Source: Trileptium ribeirensis (Eukaryota > Nematoda > Enoplea > Enoplida > Thoracostomopsidae). Taken from it: a stretch of 64,000 bases of DNA. Shown in pieces: positions 21,436 to 34,779 of the stretch. The translations under genes were made by a program, and so were the position numbers. How positions within the stretch are numbered: position 1 is the first letter of the stretch; each line of letters opens with the position of its first letter. Location: assembly GCA_030248225.1 (NCBI GenBank), contig JASANE010028601.1, positions 1 through 64,000 of the forward strand, written 5' to 3'. Under the pieces are notes generated by a model that made no database searches, had not been told where the DNA came from, and saw nothing but the letters and a program-made list of their open reading frames with translations.

Positions 21436-24400
21436 GTAAGAAGCAACTTCAATCATTAGTGTTTGATGTTCAATCTATTTGTACGATGCAAATATATGTT
21501 GTTTGTACATGTTGTAGTTGTAGAGGTGTCCAAGGTCGATCGGCTACAGGGGCGGCAGTGCAGGAAAATTTTACATGTGTTCCATTTTTAAAAAAAACTA
21601 AAATACCAAATTTTGCAGAATCGCAATAACAGCTCAGCAAATACGTATATTTTGTAATTGAGGGTGCAAAACTTGATGGCAACGAAATATTATTGGGCAT
21701 AAAATATGTATAAATATGTAAGATAATTTGGTAATAAATTGCTAAAATTGGTAAATATGGCTTAGGTGGTCTGATCCTTAGAAATGGAATAACTCACAAC
21801 ACCTTATAAACACCTATGATATTAGTTTACATTCTTACACAGCTTGCTCTGTAATTATTCTGAAACACGATAATAACTATACTGAACTAGCCAACGTACT
21901 GTTGGCTTCCTCAAATAAAGAATTAGAATTCCGTTAAATCTTATATCGAATTATTACAAAATGTAACTGGCAAAAATGTTTGAAACTTAAATTCGCTTAG
22001 GGTTGGTACCTTAAACTCTGACTGCTTAACTATTGCACGACATAATTGGAAAAGTCGAATAAAATTGAGTTACTCACAACATGGTGCCAAAAATGTAACT
22101 AAATACGAAGTCCTGATGTAGGTTCGACCTTGGGGTTATGATGTGTTCTAAGATTAAGTTGCAGCTCGAAATTTTCTATGCGTAGATGAACTTCTGTTGA
22201 AAATAAAATGAGTTAGTATAGGATCGTACAGACATTATAATTAGGCTACGGAAATCTCATTTTGAAACACCCTCTCCATGTCACATTAATATGAGTCTAA
22301 CTGCCCTGTGACTGCCTGTTTGTATATGATTTGTTTGATCCGGCTGAAATTCAGTTGACTACACATATATGTCTCAGTTTGATTTGGGATGATTTTAATT
22401 CGGAGTTCCGAATTGGAACAGCTTTAATTTTTATCATCTCTTAGAACACACCTTGCATTGGGTCCATAATATTTAGACGCTGACTGAACGTTAAAACTTT
22501 ATAGTTTGATTTGTATATATTTTTATGTTTAAACGGAAAGAATCTAATTTCAAAATATCTTAATTGGCTATTCGGTTTCTCATTATCACATATTAACGTG
22601 CTGTTATTTTGTTATAATACGATCGTTTCTTCAAAGCAATATGTACTTATTCTTTGCAATTTCTTGCGCTATAATAACAAATTTGGATTATACAAACGTT
22701 AGATTTTATTGCAATGTTCATTAAGTATGCATAGAGGGCTTTTCCCATGCTGTTTTTTCTACTTCACAATATATAATTATAATATTCTAAAGTTCTGGTA
22801 ATCTATGCAGGGTCTCTGTCGCAGTAAATCCGATGTAATTTTCCAGCAAAACTAATCCAATGTCTCTCAAGCGCGATGTAAAAGCACAGAAATATACAAT
22901 AATCCAAAATATAATAGCTATGACGTTTATGTTGATAGGAAGAGTTCTCTAATTTTGGTAAAGGAATCACAACATGCCCTAGGCAATGCGGGGTTCACGT
23001 TATACTGCCTACAAGGCTTGAAACGTTTGTAAGCTCCCGCCGGAGCAAAGTATTTAAGACACGGCGTGGTCAAAACACCCACTGTTTACTAATACCGTGG
23101 GTGAAACTGACCTAGAGATTAAGTAGATAACACAGTAAATTTGCTTTCACACGTGCTTATTTGTCAACTCAAAATTTTACGCTCAACATTTGAGCATAAT
23201 CTATTCAAAATCGAAACATATTTTACAAATTATATTCCATTCTTCGTTAAAATACATGTTTGAATGTCATCTTGATTGGTCTATTTCGGCGGTGTTTGGC
23301 TAAAAGCAGAACTTTCAAGTTCGAATAATACTCAAACGCTCATACGAACGAACAAAATTCGCAAATAGAAATTATGGAGGAATGGTCCCGAAAGTATGTA
23401 GGAATTTGTCCAAGCTATAAATTTCAAACGCTGAGCTTAAACGTGGACGTGTGGACTCATTTTGTCTTATAATTAAATTAGAGCAGGTTAAATTTTTAGG
23501 CATTATTTCAGAAACAGACATGATTTCATTATACAAGTTTGTCACGGCAACACGTATCCAAGCATTTTTTAAAAAATTGTGACATAAATATTCGGGCGTT
23601 TCAACTTAAGTTATTAGCTCCACCTTGAAAATAGTGTACGGTCACAAAAATTGTCAGTAGGTCCCGTGTTGACATTACATATCATCGGTTCCACTTACCA
23701 GTAATCGTTTGGGTTAGGTTAAAAGCAGCTGACATAACCTTTATTAGATACTGTTACGGTAAACCCGATGTGTAGACCCCTTTACAGTTGCGAAAGTGCT
23801 AACAGAAGCAACATATTTAAACTATAGGTGTCGATGGGGAGTGAGGGGGAGAGTGGTTTCACCATCGGGGTAGGACGCCCCTCAAGACAAACCTAGCCGC
23901 CCCCATGAAGGCTAAACGCATATGATAGTCTGCTATATACATTGTATGCTTATACAAATATTGAGAACTTTTAACTATACTGTGCGTCAATGCGACAGCG
24001 TTGTGTCATCCATTGTGCATTTTGAATAATGTCATTAAATTTTTCGGATAAGACTTGCTTAAAGTGTAATAATTGTCACAATATTTGCTACCCGTACTAT
24101 ATGTCGGTTAATTCTTGACACATCTATTATCAACATATTATTTGTAGGTACGTCGGTTCAGTGTTGGACTCCTGCAGAGTTTACCGATAGTTGGGAACGA
24201 TACGCCGAGCGTAATTGTTTCATGGAAAACGTTTACATTTTACAAGACGGTAATCGTCGACGAGAAATACTTTACTATCCCTGGATACCATTCTTGCTTG
24301 CGGTTCAAGGAGCACTCTTTTATCTTCCGCACGTTGTATGGACGCAATTAAATATTATTACCGGTAAGACAAATTGTGTTATTTGTGATATTGATAAAGA

Positions 24401-27400
24401 ATGTCTTGAGTAACGATATTATACTGTCTTAGATATGATGACATAAAAACTGAAAAATTCAGTGCTGTTCAAGTTTTCAGATTTAAATCCACTGCACTTA
24501 CATTTTGTCGAAACAATTCGTCAGCAGGCAGCTACATTACAAAAAGCTAATTTATAGTAGCCCTCAACCTGTACAAAATTAGAACCCTGAAGATTGAAAA
24601 TTAATATTTTGAAGGCTAATTATAGATCACTGGCCATGATTATTCGTAACGGAGCAACTGTTGAAGAAGCTCAACTTAAGGAGTGTTTCAATGTCGATTT
24701 TATGTGGTTTATGTATGCTCGATGATAAAAATACAAATCATAAATCCTTTTATCATTTCGAATCAAGCATTGTGCCCAAATTGATAGCAGCACAATGCCA
24801 TGACCTGCCGCCCATACTCACGATTTCGTCGCCACATAGCACAGAACAAACATTTCCTAAATGTATATCTCAATAATTGCGTTTATGCTGGGCAACCAGT
24901 CGAAATTGTACAGAGATTCACTGTATCATTAATGTAATTTGAAAATTAATGTAGCAACTATGAAAATTACTTCATTTAGAAAATATTATATTTGCATGGT
25001 ATGGTACATGCTCAGGAATTTATCGCCAGCAAGTCTTGTATTGCAAATCATCCACTGCTTTAGATCGGCTATTCAGTTCGGTGACATACGAGTCTAAAAG
25101 TTAGAGACTGAATAGTATACAAATAGTAAACATAATGATTAAAGCGGAAAATGATGACTAAGTGTTTTAAACATAATAAAACATAATATAATGATTAAGT
25201 ATATAAAACTGGACCTGTGGTGTTCAGCTGCGAGTAGACGCCAAAAATGTCCCAGCCTAACGATGCTTACAAAAACGATTACACGTTCACATGTATTTTG
25301 CATAATATTGCTAGTACAATTGCTAAATTGCATTAAATTTTTCTTTAGATTAAACGACCCAAGAGTACATAAAAGGTTGGAAACGTCCACTTGTACGAAT
25401 TATAACAAACAAAGAACAGAAGTATTAAGTTTTCTGATTGGGCTCAAACTTTTGAACAAAATTCTAACTGTTTACTAGTGTGTAACACGATGCATTACAG
25501 GATATAGTTCCGGTTTAGTAAAACGAAAATCATGTTCGATTATAAAAAATGTCTGATATTTAAATGATTCCTAGCTCAACTATGTCTTTTGCTTTTACCA
25601 ATATTTCAACGCAATCGTTTCATGGGCCAATTAACTAACTTCAGTATTTGTAGCATACATGCTTATAGGGGAGTGTGGATTATCCTCCCTTAAGCTCGGG
25701 CAACCATCCCCTTTGCTCGCGGAGAGTCACCGATCACCCAGGGAGGTATCCCGATATCCCTGAGGCTCCGCATCAGCCACAACCCTCACCCCCACCCCCC
25801 GCGTCGACGGCGCTTGATACATTTTGGCAAAAATTATCAAAATCGAGGTAACATATCTCTGACCTTCAGCATGTATACGATTAGTAGGCTGTTTTTGACT
25901 GTCAAAACCGGCATTAAGTAACCGGGAACTAGGAAATTTTACCATGAAGCATGCTGAAATTTTATTGCGTAGGTTGTGTTCACAATACATCTGATCCAAT
26001 CCGGTAGCACACGGGCAATTTTATATCTATCTTGTCCGAATCGCATGATACGACAGAAAATGCAGACAACACATACTCGACATCGCAGGCGTAAACGGTT
26101 GTAACAAATCAGATCGCATAAGATAAAATGAGACCAAAAATATTTTGGAATAGCAGGCACTGTCATCAGGGCCTAAACTGTACATTACATATTATATTCA
26201 TCAACAAACGAAACAGAGCAGTAGTTATATTCATTGTTTAACCTTAACCAGTGTCATCTATGTAACTGATTTGTTATTTTCGAAATATGCAACTCGATTT
26301 TAGTAGCAAGATGCGATTAAGAAACACTGATAGGGTCGGGGGTTACCCCACCTTTTAGGTGTCGCACCAAAAGCTCCATATGGGCGCGAATCACCGACCC
26401 CCCTCCCCGACAGGTGCACCAAATCCCAGCCCTCGGGGCACCCAACTCCACTCTCTTAGTTGACCAACTGACGCTTTCTAGAAGTCCGAAGGCTGACCTC
26501 CCCCGATTTTCCCACTACAGTTCCTGGGATCTCGAACCACGAAGCAAGTATGAATATACAATAACACCTTCAGGCCTTAACTTGAAATCGATTATCCGTC
26601 GAGTCAAAACGACTGACAACCACAAGTTTGTCGCTCGAAAAATTGCCTATCAACTTAGCAAAAGCCTTAAAATTCAAGAAGAACTTGGCGGTGAAAACGG
26701 AGCACAAATCATAGGCAACGCTTCGGATACTGCTGGTGACTGGTCACAAAACCTAATCAACTCAGTGCTCCGTTGTGGCCGGTCGAGTGGGTTCTATATG
26801 ACTGCAGTTTATTTAGTTGTTAAATTTATGAACTTAATTAATGTTGTGGGCCAATTTTTGTTTCTTAATAAATTTTTTGGCTTCGGTTGGACACATATAT
26901 GGGGATGGGAAATTTTACTTCAAAGTTTAAATGATCCATTCGGAAGCGGAACAACATGGACACACCGCGATCAATACGAGTCGATTACATCGGCAAACGA
27001 ACAATTACTCTGGAACGGCCTATTTCCTCGATTGATGTTTTGCAGCTTGGAACTCAAAGCACTCGGTCATAATCGCCAAGTTACGCTGCAATGTATTCTA
27101 TGGATTAATATGTTAAACGAAAAAGTTTTCCTAATACTTTGGTGGTGGTTTGTGGTTGTTGCAATTTTGACGTTATTTAATTTAGTCTATTGGACAGCGG
27201 CTATGCTAATACCGTCCGCTCAAGTATCGTTCGTCGCTCGCTACCTCCGCATACGTCACTTAATCCATACACATAGCAATATGCAAATGGTACGTCGATT
27301 TGTAACACTCGCCGTTAAAACCGACGGTGTCCTGGTAACAAGAATATTATCGGAAAATATTGGCGATCTGTATATAACTGATGTTTATGAAATATTATGG

Positions 27401-27478
27401 TGGCGATTCCACGAAGAACATTACGGTGGAACTGTTGGTGGTGTTGTGACTTCGGACACCGTTGAGAGTCGTTTATGA
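21300..27478 (+). CDS. inx: innexin (gap-junction/hemichannel protein), 3 coding exons
   Basis: Coding exons 21300-21435, 24148-24363 and 26574-27478 join in phase 1 at both junctions (GT-AG) and encode 418 residues. Innexins form invertebrate gap junctions and hemichannels in the plasma membrane. The features are complete: TM1 ~25-44; first extracellular loop with the Cys pair C51 (VQCWTPAEFT) and C69; the family signature YYPW at 88-91 opening TM2; TM3 ~192-215; second loop with C274 and C291 (ALGHNRQVTLQC); TM4 ~302-325 (VFLILWWWFVVV); cytoplasmic tail ending at the TGA 27476-27478. Length is normal for the family. The ATG at 21300 is preceded by aaataa. An earlier out-of-frame ATG at 21292 overlaps it and could dampen translation. 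Which paralogue this is cannot be told. Confidence 0.95.
24148..24363 (+). CDS. inx: innexin exon 2
   Basis: Acceptor ttatttgtag; the donor follows attaccg (gtaaga). Encodes TSVQCWTPAEFTDSWERYA of extracellular loop 1, the YYPW signature and TM2 (FLLAVQGALFYLPHVVW). Phase 1 on both sides. Confidence 0.95.
24414..26573. other. innexin intron 2 with GC-rich patches
   Basis: About 2.2 kb of intron with no embedded gene. GC-rich patches at 25680-25810 (cacccccaccccccgcgtcg) and 26330-26480 contrast with AT-rich surroundings. The open frame before 26574 is intronic by splice phase, since the acceptor acaccttcag joins in phase to exon 2. Confidence 0.6.
26574..27478 (+). CDS. inx: innexin exon 3
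   Basis: Acceptor caccttcag at 26573. It begins GLNLKSIIRR, the usual innexin cytoplasmic-loop start, and carries TM3, the second loop with two Cys, TM4 and the tail (SDTVESRL then TGA). Confidence 0.95.
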
Positions 27479-27952
27479 CCAGAAATTAAAAACATTACCA
27501 TCTGTTTATAAGCCTAGATTTATAACAATTCAGCTGAATAATGAATACGCAAACAATTTATGCCGAAACTTGTACAACGTTTCAAAATATCGCGTTATTA
27601 TTTATAGTGAGTTACCATGTCATGTATACTATTAACCCTTTAAAGACCCAATTAATCGTAATATTGTGCAAGATTTGACAGGCTTAAGCCGGCACTTCAG
27701 ATCAAGCTCAGTTTCTTTAATTGCAAACAGCGCAAGCAAAAACAGTAAATTATCGAGAAATCTAAAATATGTGTCTTGGTTCATAAAGGACTAAAACTGT
27801 GCACGCATAATGCACACCGCGCGATAATTTAATTAACACAACGCTCCGCAATGTACGTGGGTGCCGATTAGTAGAGTTGGGTAAGACATCGCTAAAAGTT
27901 CATTCTGTAGTTCAGACGCATGACCTAGAAACCGGAAGCATTATAGCACGAT

Positions 27953-28913
27953 GGTTGAATTCGAGTGGCGAGCGAGTGAAACGAGAATTTTCAGTTTTGG
28001 CTCTGGAGGGGGGTTGAGGAGGTCCTGTCTGTGTGTCTGTGTGCGTCGCACCTGGATCTCGATTTGGCCCTCGTTGGGCTGATTTTGATGCAAGATAGCT
28101 CATTCGAACCGCAATGGTCGATTTACGTGTATTGACGGAGCCGGATTTTTGAATTTTTTCCCATGGGAAAATTTAAGCGCAAAATGACGTCATTTTGGCC
28201 CATTTTTCGGGCACCCCCTCCAGTTTTTGCCACATTTCTCAATAAGTAAACGCAAACTAATAGGCCTATTCCATATAGCTTTACCAGGGCTTTTCAGCGA
28301 TATATAACAAGTTATTCAACTACTTCCCTTTCTGGAGCCTATAATATTATAGTTGGCGCCAAATTTCATATTTGGTGAAAAGTCGTGGGAAATGCACCTA
28401 AATGTGTGTTTTTGTTGCTTTTAGTGTCTTATGTGGGGTTTTCTGGGCAGATAAACTCATTGCAAGTGTTAAAAATATTGTTGGGCAAATATTTGTTACA
28501 CTTCTGGTTCATGCTTGGCATAAAAAATGACGTTTTCGAAATTTTTGGTGAGAAATCGTGGGAAAAGCACCTGAATCTGTGTTTATTGTTGCTTTTAGTG
28601 TCTTATATGGGGTTTTCTGGGCAGATAAACTCATTCCAAATGTTAAAAATATTGTTGGGCAAATATTTTTACACTTCTGGTTCATACTTGGCATAAAAAA
28701 TGACGTTTTTGAAATTTTTGGTGAGAAGTCGTGGGAAAAGCACCTGAATGTGTGTTTATTGTTGGTTTTAGTGTCGGATATGGGGTTTTCTGGGCCGACA
28801 AGCTCATTGCGCGTGTCAAAAATCTTGTGTGGCAAATATTTTTCACACTTCTGCTTCGAGGGATTGTTCTCACCACTCGAATTCTGGCTCGTAAGCGAGC
28901 TTCACTAGTAATA
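27953..28913 (+). mobile_element. non-autonomous element, copy A, with internal 173-bp tandem repeat
   Basis: It shares ends and body, in opposite orientation, with 37323-38217. Left end ttgaattcgagtggcgagcg; right end ggattgttctcaccactcga...cttcactagt. The two ends carry related gaattcgagt blocks in inverted orientation. Copy A has a 173-bp unit (starts at 28384, 28557 and 28730, cgtgggaaa(a/t)gcacctgaatg) repeated almost three times and lacks ~180 bp present near the right end of copy B. No protein is encoded; the overlapping open frames follow the repeat. Confidence 0.75.
28384..28850 (+). repeat. 173-bp internal tandem repeat of copy A
   Basis: Three unit starts exactly 173 bp apart. Units include gggttttctgggc, gacgttttcgaaatttttggt and ttctggttcat. 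The partner element at 37323-38217 has a single unit, so the expansion arose in this copy. Confidence 0.9.
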
Positions 28914-31437
28914 TAAGCTAACAGATACTAGATACTATTGTATTTAAGGTGTGCTCAAACAGATAGTTTTACATTTGTATATTTAAATTTAGATGTATAT
29001 AAAAATACATACATATACACAATACAGAAAGAAGCATGCAAAAATGCAAGCAACATGCATATGATATATACACGAAGATAGATAATGCATAATAAATACA
29101 GACAAAAGTTTAGTCTTTGGAGTAGCTATATTTAGCGGGTCCTGCTGTGTATTCTATTCACAAGTCCTTATAGGCTAACACATTTAGTGGGATCCGCTAA
29201 TGAAGTACAAAACAGTATCTACAACTTGATACAGGTAAACATCGTGCACTTTAAATTAGGTTTGATGTATGTTGCCAGTTAATGAATTCAAACTGATGCG
29301 ATGAATTTTCGTCACTTATAGAGGCCAGAAAGTCGTAATATTACAGCATAAAGAACAGGACCTTTGCCAGTTAACCTCTCCCAAATACTAGTTATTCGTG
29401 AAGAATCAGAAACATTACCATGATTTTAAATTTACTATTACCGTCATGTTATATATTTGCCGTATGAAGCTAATGAAATATGACTAGGCTATTTATGATA
29501 TACTGATCATACAGGCTACAACTCAAGATAATCACCTTAGGAATGTAAATCGATTTTAAGCACTGCCACATTAAATCTGTTTACGAGTTTCAGTCATCGA
29601 AATTTAAAAAATATACAGCTTTCATTAAAAATATTTCTTGGAATGTTCCATTAATACCGTTTTATAATTTTATTTCCATTTAAAGGTCCATGTCACCTTT
29701 TGCCGTAATACGTTGTACAATTAGAAGGTAAAGCAGCTTGGCGCGGTTGTTCGGGAGATGAAACCTCCGTCGTTGACTTAGGCTTAATATGAAACATATA
29801 TAAAGACTATAGCTTAGGAGAAGGTTCAGGATTAGGTTTAGCAGGTATAGCGAGAACGGCATAGCATGCATTTTATTAATTGGCCCATCTTTTGCCATAC
29901 TATCCGCTGATTTGCTAATGCTGCAAAAACGTGGGCGTTCCCGAACGCAACCCTGTTTTGTGGTTTCACGAAATGCTATGACACGCGAACTTATCTATTC
30001 ATGATCGAAATATTGCTGAAGTGCATCTGCTGGTGGACCAGTGTTTAAAGATCAAACTATAATATTCAAAATCGAAGAATTCTCACTTGTCACAACTGTA
30101 AACAATTTAAAATAAAAAGTAAACGAACATACACTAAATAATTATTAAATGCACAGTATTTTTATTCACTTACTTACACTGTCACATAAATTTATTTGAA
30201 CTGTGAAATTTTAATATAAATTAGTGAAAATTAGTGACTTGCTTCAAGATTCAATAATGATAAAATGTTTATTTCACTGCTACAAGCAGTGCAGCCTGCG
30301 AGATTCAGTTAAGCTTCAAACATACCTGTGCGACAAATTAAGTTCATGCACCACTTTGCATAGAGCGCTCTTGTTATCAGTTGGCATTGCTAGGAACGAA
30401 AAGATTGCAGCAAATGTATGAAATGTGCCATAAATTCGTTTGTTATTCTAACTGTGCGGCGTTCATATCATATCCGCCAGGCCGTGACATTGGTTTCCTA
30501 TATTGTCTGTGCATGAAATGCGTACTCATTCAAAATTAAGTGTGCTTGTGCATTAAATTAAATAAAAATAACTTGCCAGAAATTTTCCGATCTTTCATAT
30601 CAGATCCCCGAAGTCCACCCGCCTAACGAAAATGACGCACGGTAAAAGTTTCGAATTTGTTCATCTGCAATAAAGGCAGAACGATGGTCTTATAGTATAT
30701 AGTATGCAAGATAACGTTGTCCTCTAAAGTATCAACTTTACCGTCGGGAAAGCAAAGCTACGTTACATTACAAATGTGATTGTGATAATGTTCAATTGCC
30801 AAACAAGTAGCATGTTTTTTGTTAATTTTGCTAAAGCAGACATTTGATTGCAATATTTCTGCTTAATGCTAAGATTCACGTCCAAACTGGAACGGAACTA
30901 TTTATATTTTTATACTAATGTGCGCTGATCACAGCGAGGAGATTAAGTCTTTCTGCAGAGAGTTCAAGACGTTTCTGTACTCATAAAAATAACTGTTCGT
31001 TATCTACTCTGTTCTGGGTTTATAAAGAATTTGTTGTATCCTGTAGTAAGTAGCTGCAAAATGAAAATCTAGGTCCCCACGCAATACTTTTCAAAAATGT
31101 AATCGGTGGAAGCTATTTTGTTTCTAGGAATACGACTGCTGAGATATTTGCTTAATTTAAAGCTAAAATAGGCAGATAAAAATGGTGGTATCACAGCGCA
31201 CAAACATTTGGACTGTATAACTTGTTAAAACATTTATTTGTGTGAGATGCAGTATATTTTAATATAATAATGAACATTGTGTTTTATCGTTAATCAGTTA
31301 TTCAGTTTATTCTGATTGTCACTGCCGAATAAAGCTGTGTTGTTTTTAGGATAGTTCAATTTCTATGTAATTAATAACCTGATATAGTATTTTGAATTTA
31401 ACAACCGCTAGCTAAGGTTTTCATAATAATGTCGATA
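28914..31437. other. gene-free AT-rich stretch
   Basis: Nothing beyond short random frames on either strand. Confidence 0.5.
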
Positions 31438-31515
31438 GGTGCGGAATTCGAACTCACAGCCTTAGGATTTAGTCGCCTTTACTGTAATTATTGACCTACT
31501 TAGCCTATACTTTCT
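31438..31515 (-). repeat. tRNA-derived SINE-like fragment
   Basis: On the - strand ataggctaagtaggt resembles a pol III A box and gtgagttcgaattccgc a B box, spaced as in a tRNA head. The stems do not close into a full cloverleaf, so this is a tRNA-derived repeat head rather than a tRNA gene. Confidence 0.4.
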
Positions 31516-32775
31516 TCAGCCTTCCATACAACTGTTCGCGCCAGAGACTATACTATGTTTGGCCCTTTATAATGTACTAATTAAAACAAAAAATGTAAAC
31601 AAAACAAAACAAGCTACCCTGTCGGAAACACATACTATGTGTCAAGAACGTTCGTTTGAAAACGAAAAAGTTTTCTTCTTAAAAGAAGAATGTCACAGCA
31701 GTCATATTGCTATTAACAATAGAATTTATGCGCCTGGACTACATATAATTATTTAAATATAAACTTTACGACGGTTCAGCATAATATATGGTTTTTGAAA
31801 CATGTCAAATTATTTGATTTCAGCGTTTGCGAATATGCTGTCTATAAAATAGCAAGAATGAATTCAGACGTGGTAAAGTTGATAGTATAATTTTCGATGT
31901 CATCAATTCTCGGAATTCCTAAATGTTTTCATCTCAATTATAGTCAACAAATCCGAGACGTTTGCTGCATGCCATTTTTTGCCTGGCATGCAGACTCCAG
32001 CGGTCGGATCTGAAAAGGCTTTTATGACTATAACAGATACGTGCAGTGCAGTGCAATTAAAGCAGTGCAATTAAAGCTTTAATGCACAGCCTGACAGAAG
32101 GTGAAATCAATGTCACAGCCTGACGGCTGTGACAAAAAACAAATAACAAAAACAGAATGAACAGTTCACAAAAATTTACGCCGTTATTGAGTTACCAAAA
32201 CATGCTAATAAAATTGTGTAATCTAAGTTTACATTGGACGATACTAGCTATTAATCCGGCAATATATCAGTTTAATATCTAATTGTCCTTGAAGCCGCTA
32301 TGTTGTAGGCTACGTTTTATGCAGCAGAATATACAATAGCACAGGAATCATACACAAGTTGCGATATTATTACAGTTGGGTTTTTACCCTTGGTGTATGC
32401 AGATATGAATAAAACTACGATCCCTTTTTGAACGATGCAGCAAAATGGTAACATGGGCATTATAGCATTGCAGGTTATGTCTTGAAAATGGCCATCGATG
32501 ACAGGCGGTTGGTCGCAGATAACAGCTATGTCTGTATCTTGTATTATTTTCAAGCATGTGTTTAACAAAACCTTGCTTGAAGGCAAAACTAATTCGGATT
32601 AAGATGATATCTTTTGTAACCTAGTAAGAGGCAAACATAACGCGTTAAAATTTTTCCTAGGCAAGTAGAATATATCAACTTACCTATGTCGAATAAGCCC
32701 TTCATGACACCATAACGTTGTTGAAACCCATATTTTAGACCGATACCTTGTTCGTGGAGTTGCACATATTTATAC

Positions 32776-33249
32776 GTGATTTCACTTTAGGTGTGCACAC
32801 TTGGGTTGTTCTTTTGCCAAGTTAGTTCAGGATCGTAAACGCGATGAATGTATGCGACCAGAGATTTTTTCTTATGTACGCGGACAAAGATTTGCGATAT
32901 AGCATCATGTAAGGGCTGTTCGCGTTCGCTATTTTACGATTTCGCACTGCATTTTTTTTTGACCGCATAGACTGGAAAACGCGATTACCAATAGCGTTTT
33001 TGGCATATATGACAGTACACACATAGACCGAGAACATATTTTTCCAATTCAGCACGTCATTTGGTGAGCGTAGAAAACCGTGCTAAATGGAGGAATCTGC
33101 GCGTACGCAAATGCCGTTCGTATTTCGTAGAGCCCTTGTTTACGTTCAGTAAAATGCGAATGCCGATGACAAAAATCTGAGCGCGATCGATGTTGTTCGC
33201 GATTTTGGCAAAATAACGACTGTGGTGTACGCACTTAATGTGGACTCAC
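32776..33249. mobile_element. short inverted-repeat element (MITE-like)
   Basis: Left end gtgatttcactttaggtgtg (ending near gttcttttgcc) and the reverse complement of the right end, gtgagtccacattaagtgcg (ending near gttattttgcc), align over about 45 bases. The interior shares aacaaagatttg-type sequence with 38640-38918, a second copy. No open frame for a transposase. Confidence 0.65.
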
Positions 33250-33479
33250 GCATTATAATTTTGGATTGATTGGTACAATTTGGATCGAAGATTCATAACA
33301 AATAAAACATTAGATAGGAAGCTTGCAAAGTAAATAAGGAAGAGCCTGTGCTTTCGGGAGATTTAGTTTAATTTCGCAGTTATCAAATATTATGCATGGT
33401 TTACGTTATAAAAACCCACCTTGTAAACAATTGCCCACCCTGGGTGTCTCTCCCACCATCAATTATATGGTGTCTTGTA

Positions 33480-33960
33480 TACCATGGCGTTTTTTCGGGT
33501 ATTTTTGGATAGTACACATAGGTAGTATAGTGTCGCAGACACTATGGTGTAGACTACACCATAAATTTTTGAAAAGTTATATGGTGTTAGCTACACCATA
33601 TAACTTTTCAAAAATTTATGGTGTAGTCTACATATTGTTATTCACACACATTTTATATAACGTGTTTGTGTTTAGCGTCCTTGGCACCTTCAGTAAAAAC
33701 ATTAGGTAGATTAAGACACTATGGTATAGACTACGCATAAATTTTTGAAGAGTTATATGGTATAAGCTACACCGTGTTGTTATTTACGCACATTTTATGT
33801 AACGTGTGTGTATGGAAGCTTGGCACCCTCATTAAAAACTTTAGGTATATTAAGACACTATAGTTAAATTGATGGTGTCTCATACACCATATATTTTATT
33901 GTATAGTGTAGGCATGTACTGTATACCACTGTATGGTATGGTGTAGACTATTGGGTTACA
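33480..33960. repeat. tatggtgt/acaccata palindromic repeat cluster
   Basis: Repeated tatggtgtagactacaccata and relatives over ~480 bp. The core at 33549-33587 and 33593-33631 is a perfect inverted repeat with 39-bp arms and a 5-base centre (tagct). A second, poorer half lies at 33720-33770. Confidence 0.9.
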
Positions 33961-34779
33961 AAATTATGACATGGGGGTCTTTTATAATGTAAATGCCGCA
34001 TTACTTCGAAATGGTTGCTTCATTTGAAATAAATATTTACTGTACATATGCCTACTTTGAAACATGCATGCAGTTGTTAACTTACTAATGGTTCCACCCT
34101 TTATAGCAGAATTACCCCGTCAAGCCCTATATTTTCAATCCAAGATTACGTACATTTTGCCTTTTATGCTTTCACCGAATTGATCTGTTTTCCAGAACAT
34201 TTCATGCGATTACTGTATGCTTGCTTCAAGATCTATATTATTGCTCGCAAAAAACATGTCATAAACTGTTCAACAATTTTCCTGTTAGTTGCAAATTGCA
34301 TTTAGCAAGCCATTGAATTTACCAGTCTTGCTTAGACGAGTATCGGAAATATTTATAAATTAACTGACATTGCTAACGTAAACGGTAGCAGCGCAGCATC
34401 AAGTATTAATTGAAAAGTTCCGCAATATAACAAATCGAGATTTTTATTTTTCAATAATAGCAAAATTATCTATGTGCCAGATGTTTAAAAAATTATCATA
34501 ATATGCGGCCTTTAATATTTGGAATTTCATTGCCTTTCAGGTGGGGTGTTTAATTGTTTTTATGTTGAACAACACTGTGTTTCAGACTCAAACTTGGCAA
34601 ATATAGGTTTTTGTCTTTGCTATAGCCGACTTCGCTATTAGCAAACTTACAATAAGGCGGTACAATCTTGAACTTTAGAGCCAAGTCTTCCATAAATTTT
34701 GTTACAAGAACGTATAAAAGGCTGATCCGGTTACACTTACTTTTTCACTTTTCATACGTTATTATGTAGTCAAGGCTAC

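Noticed and set aside
26414..26573. N-terminal extension of innexin exon 3
   Set aside because: Splice phase and the family pattern place the exon start at 26574; the preceding open sequence is intron.
28385..28908. open frames on both strands
   Set aside because: Products of the 173-bp repeat inside the non-autonomous element.
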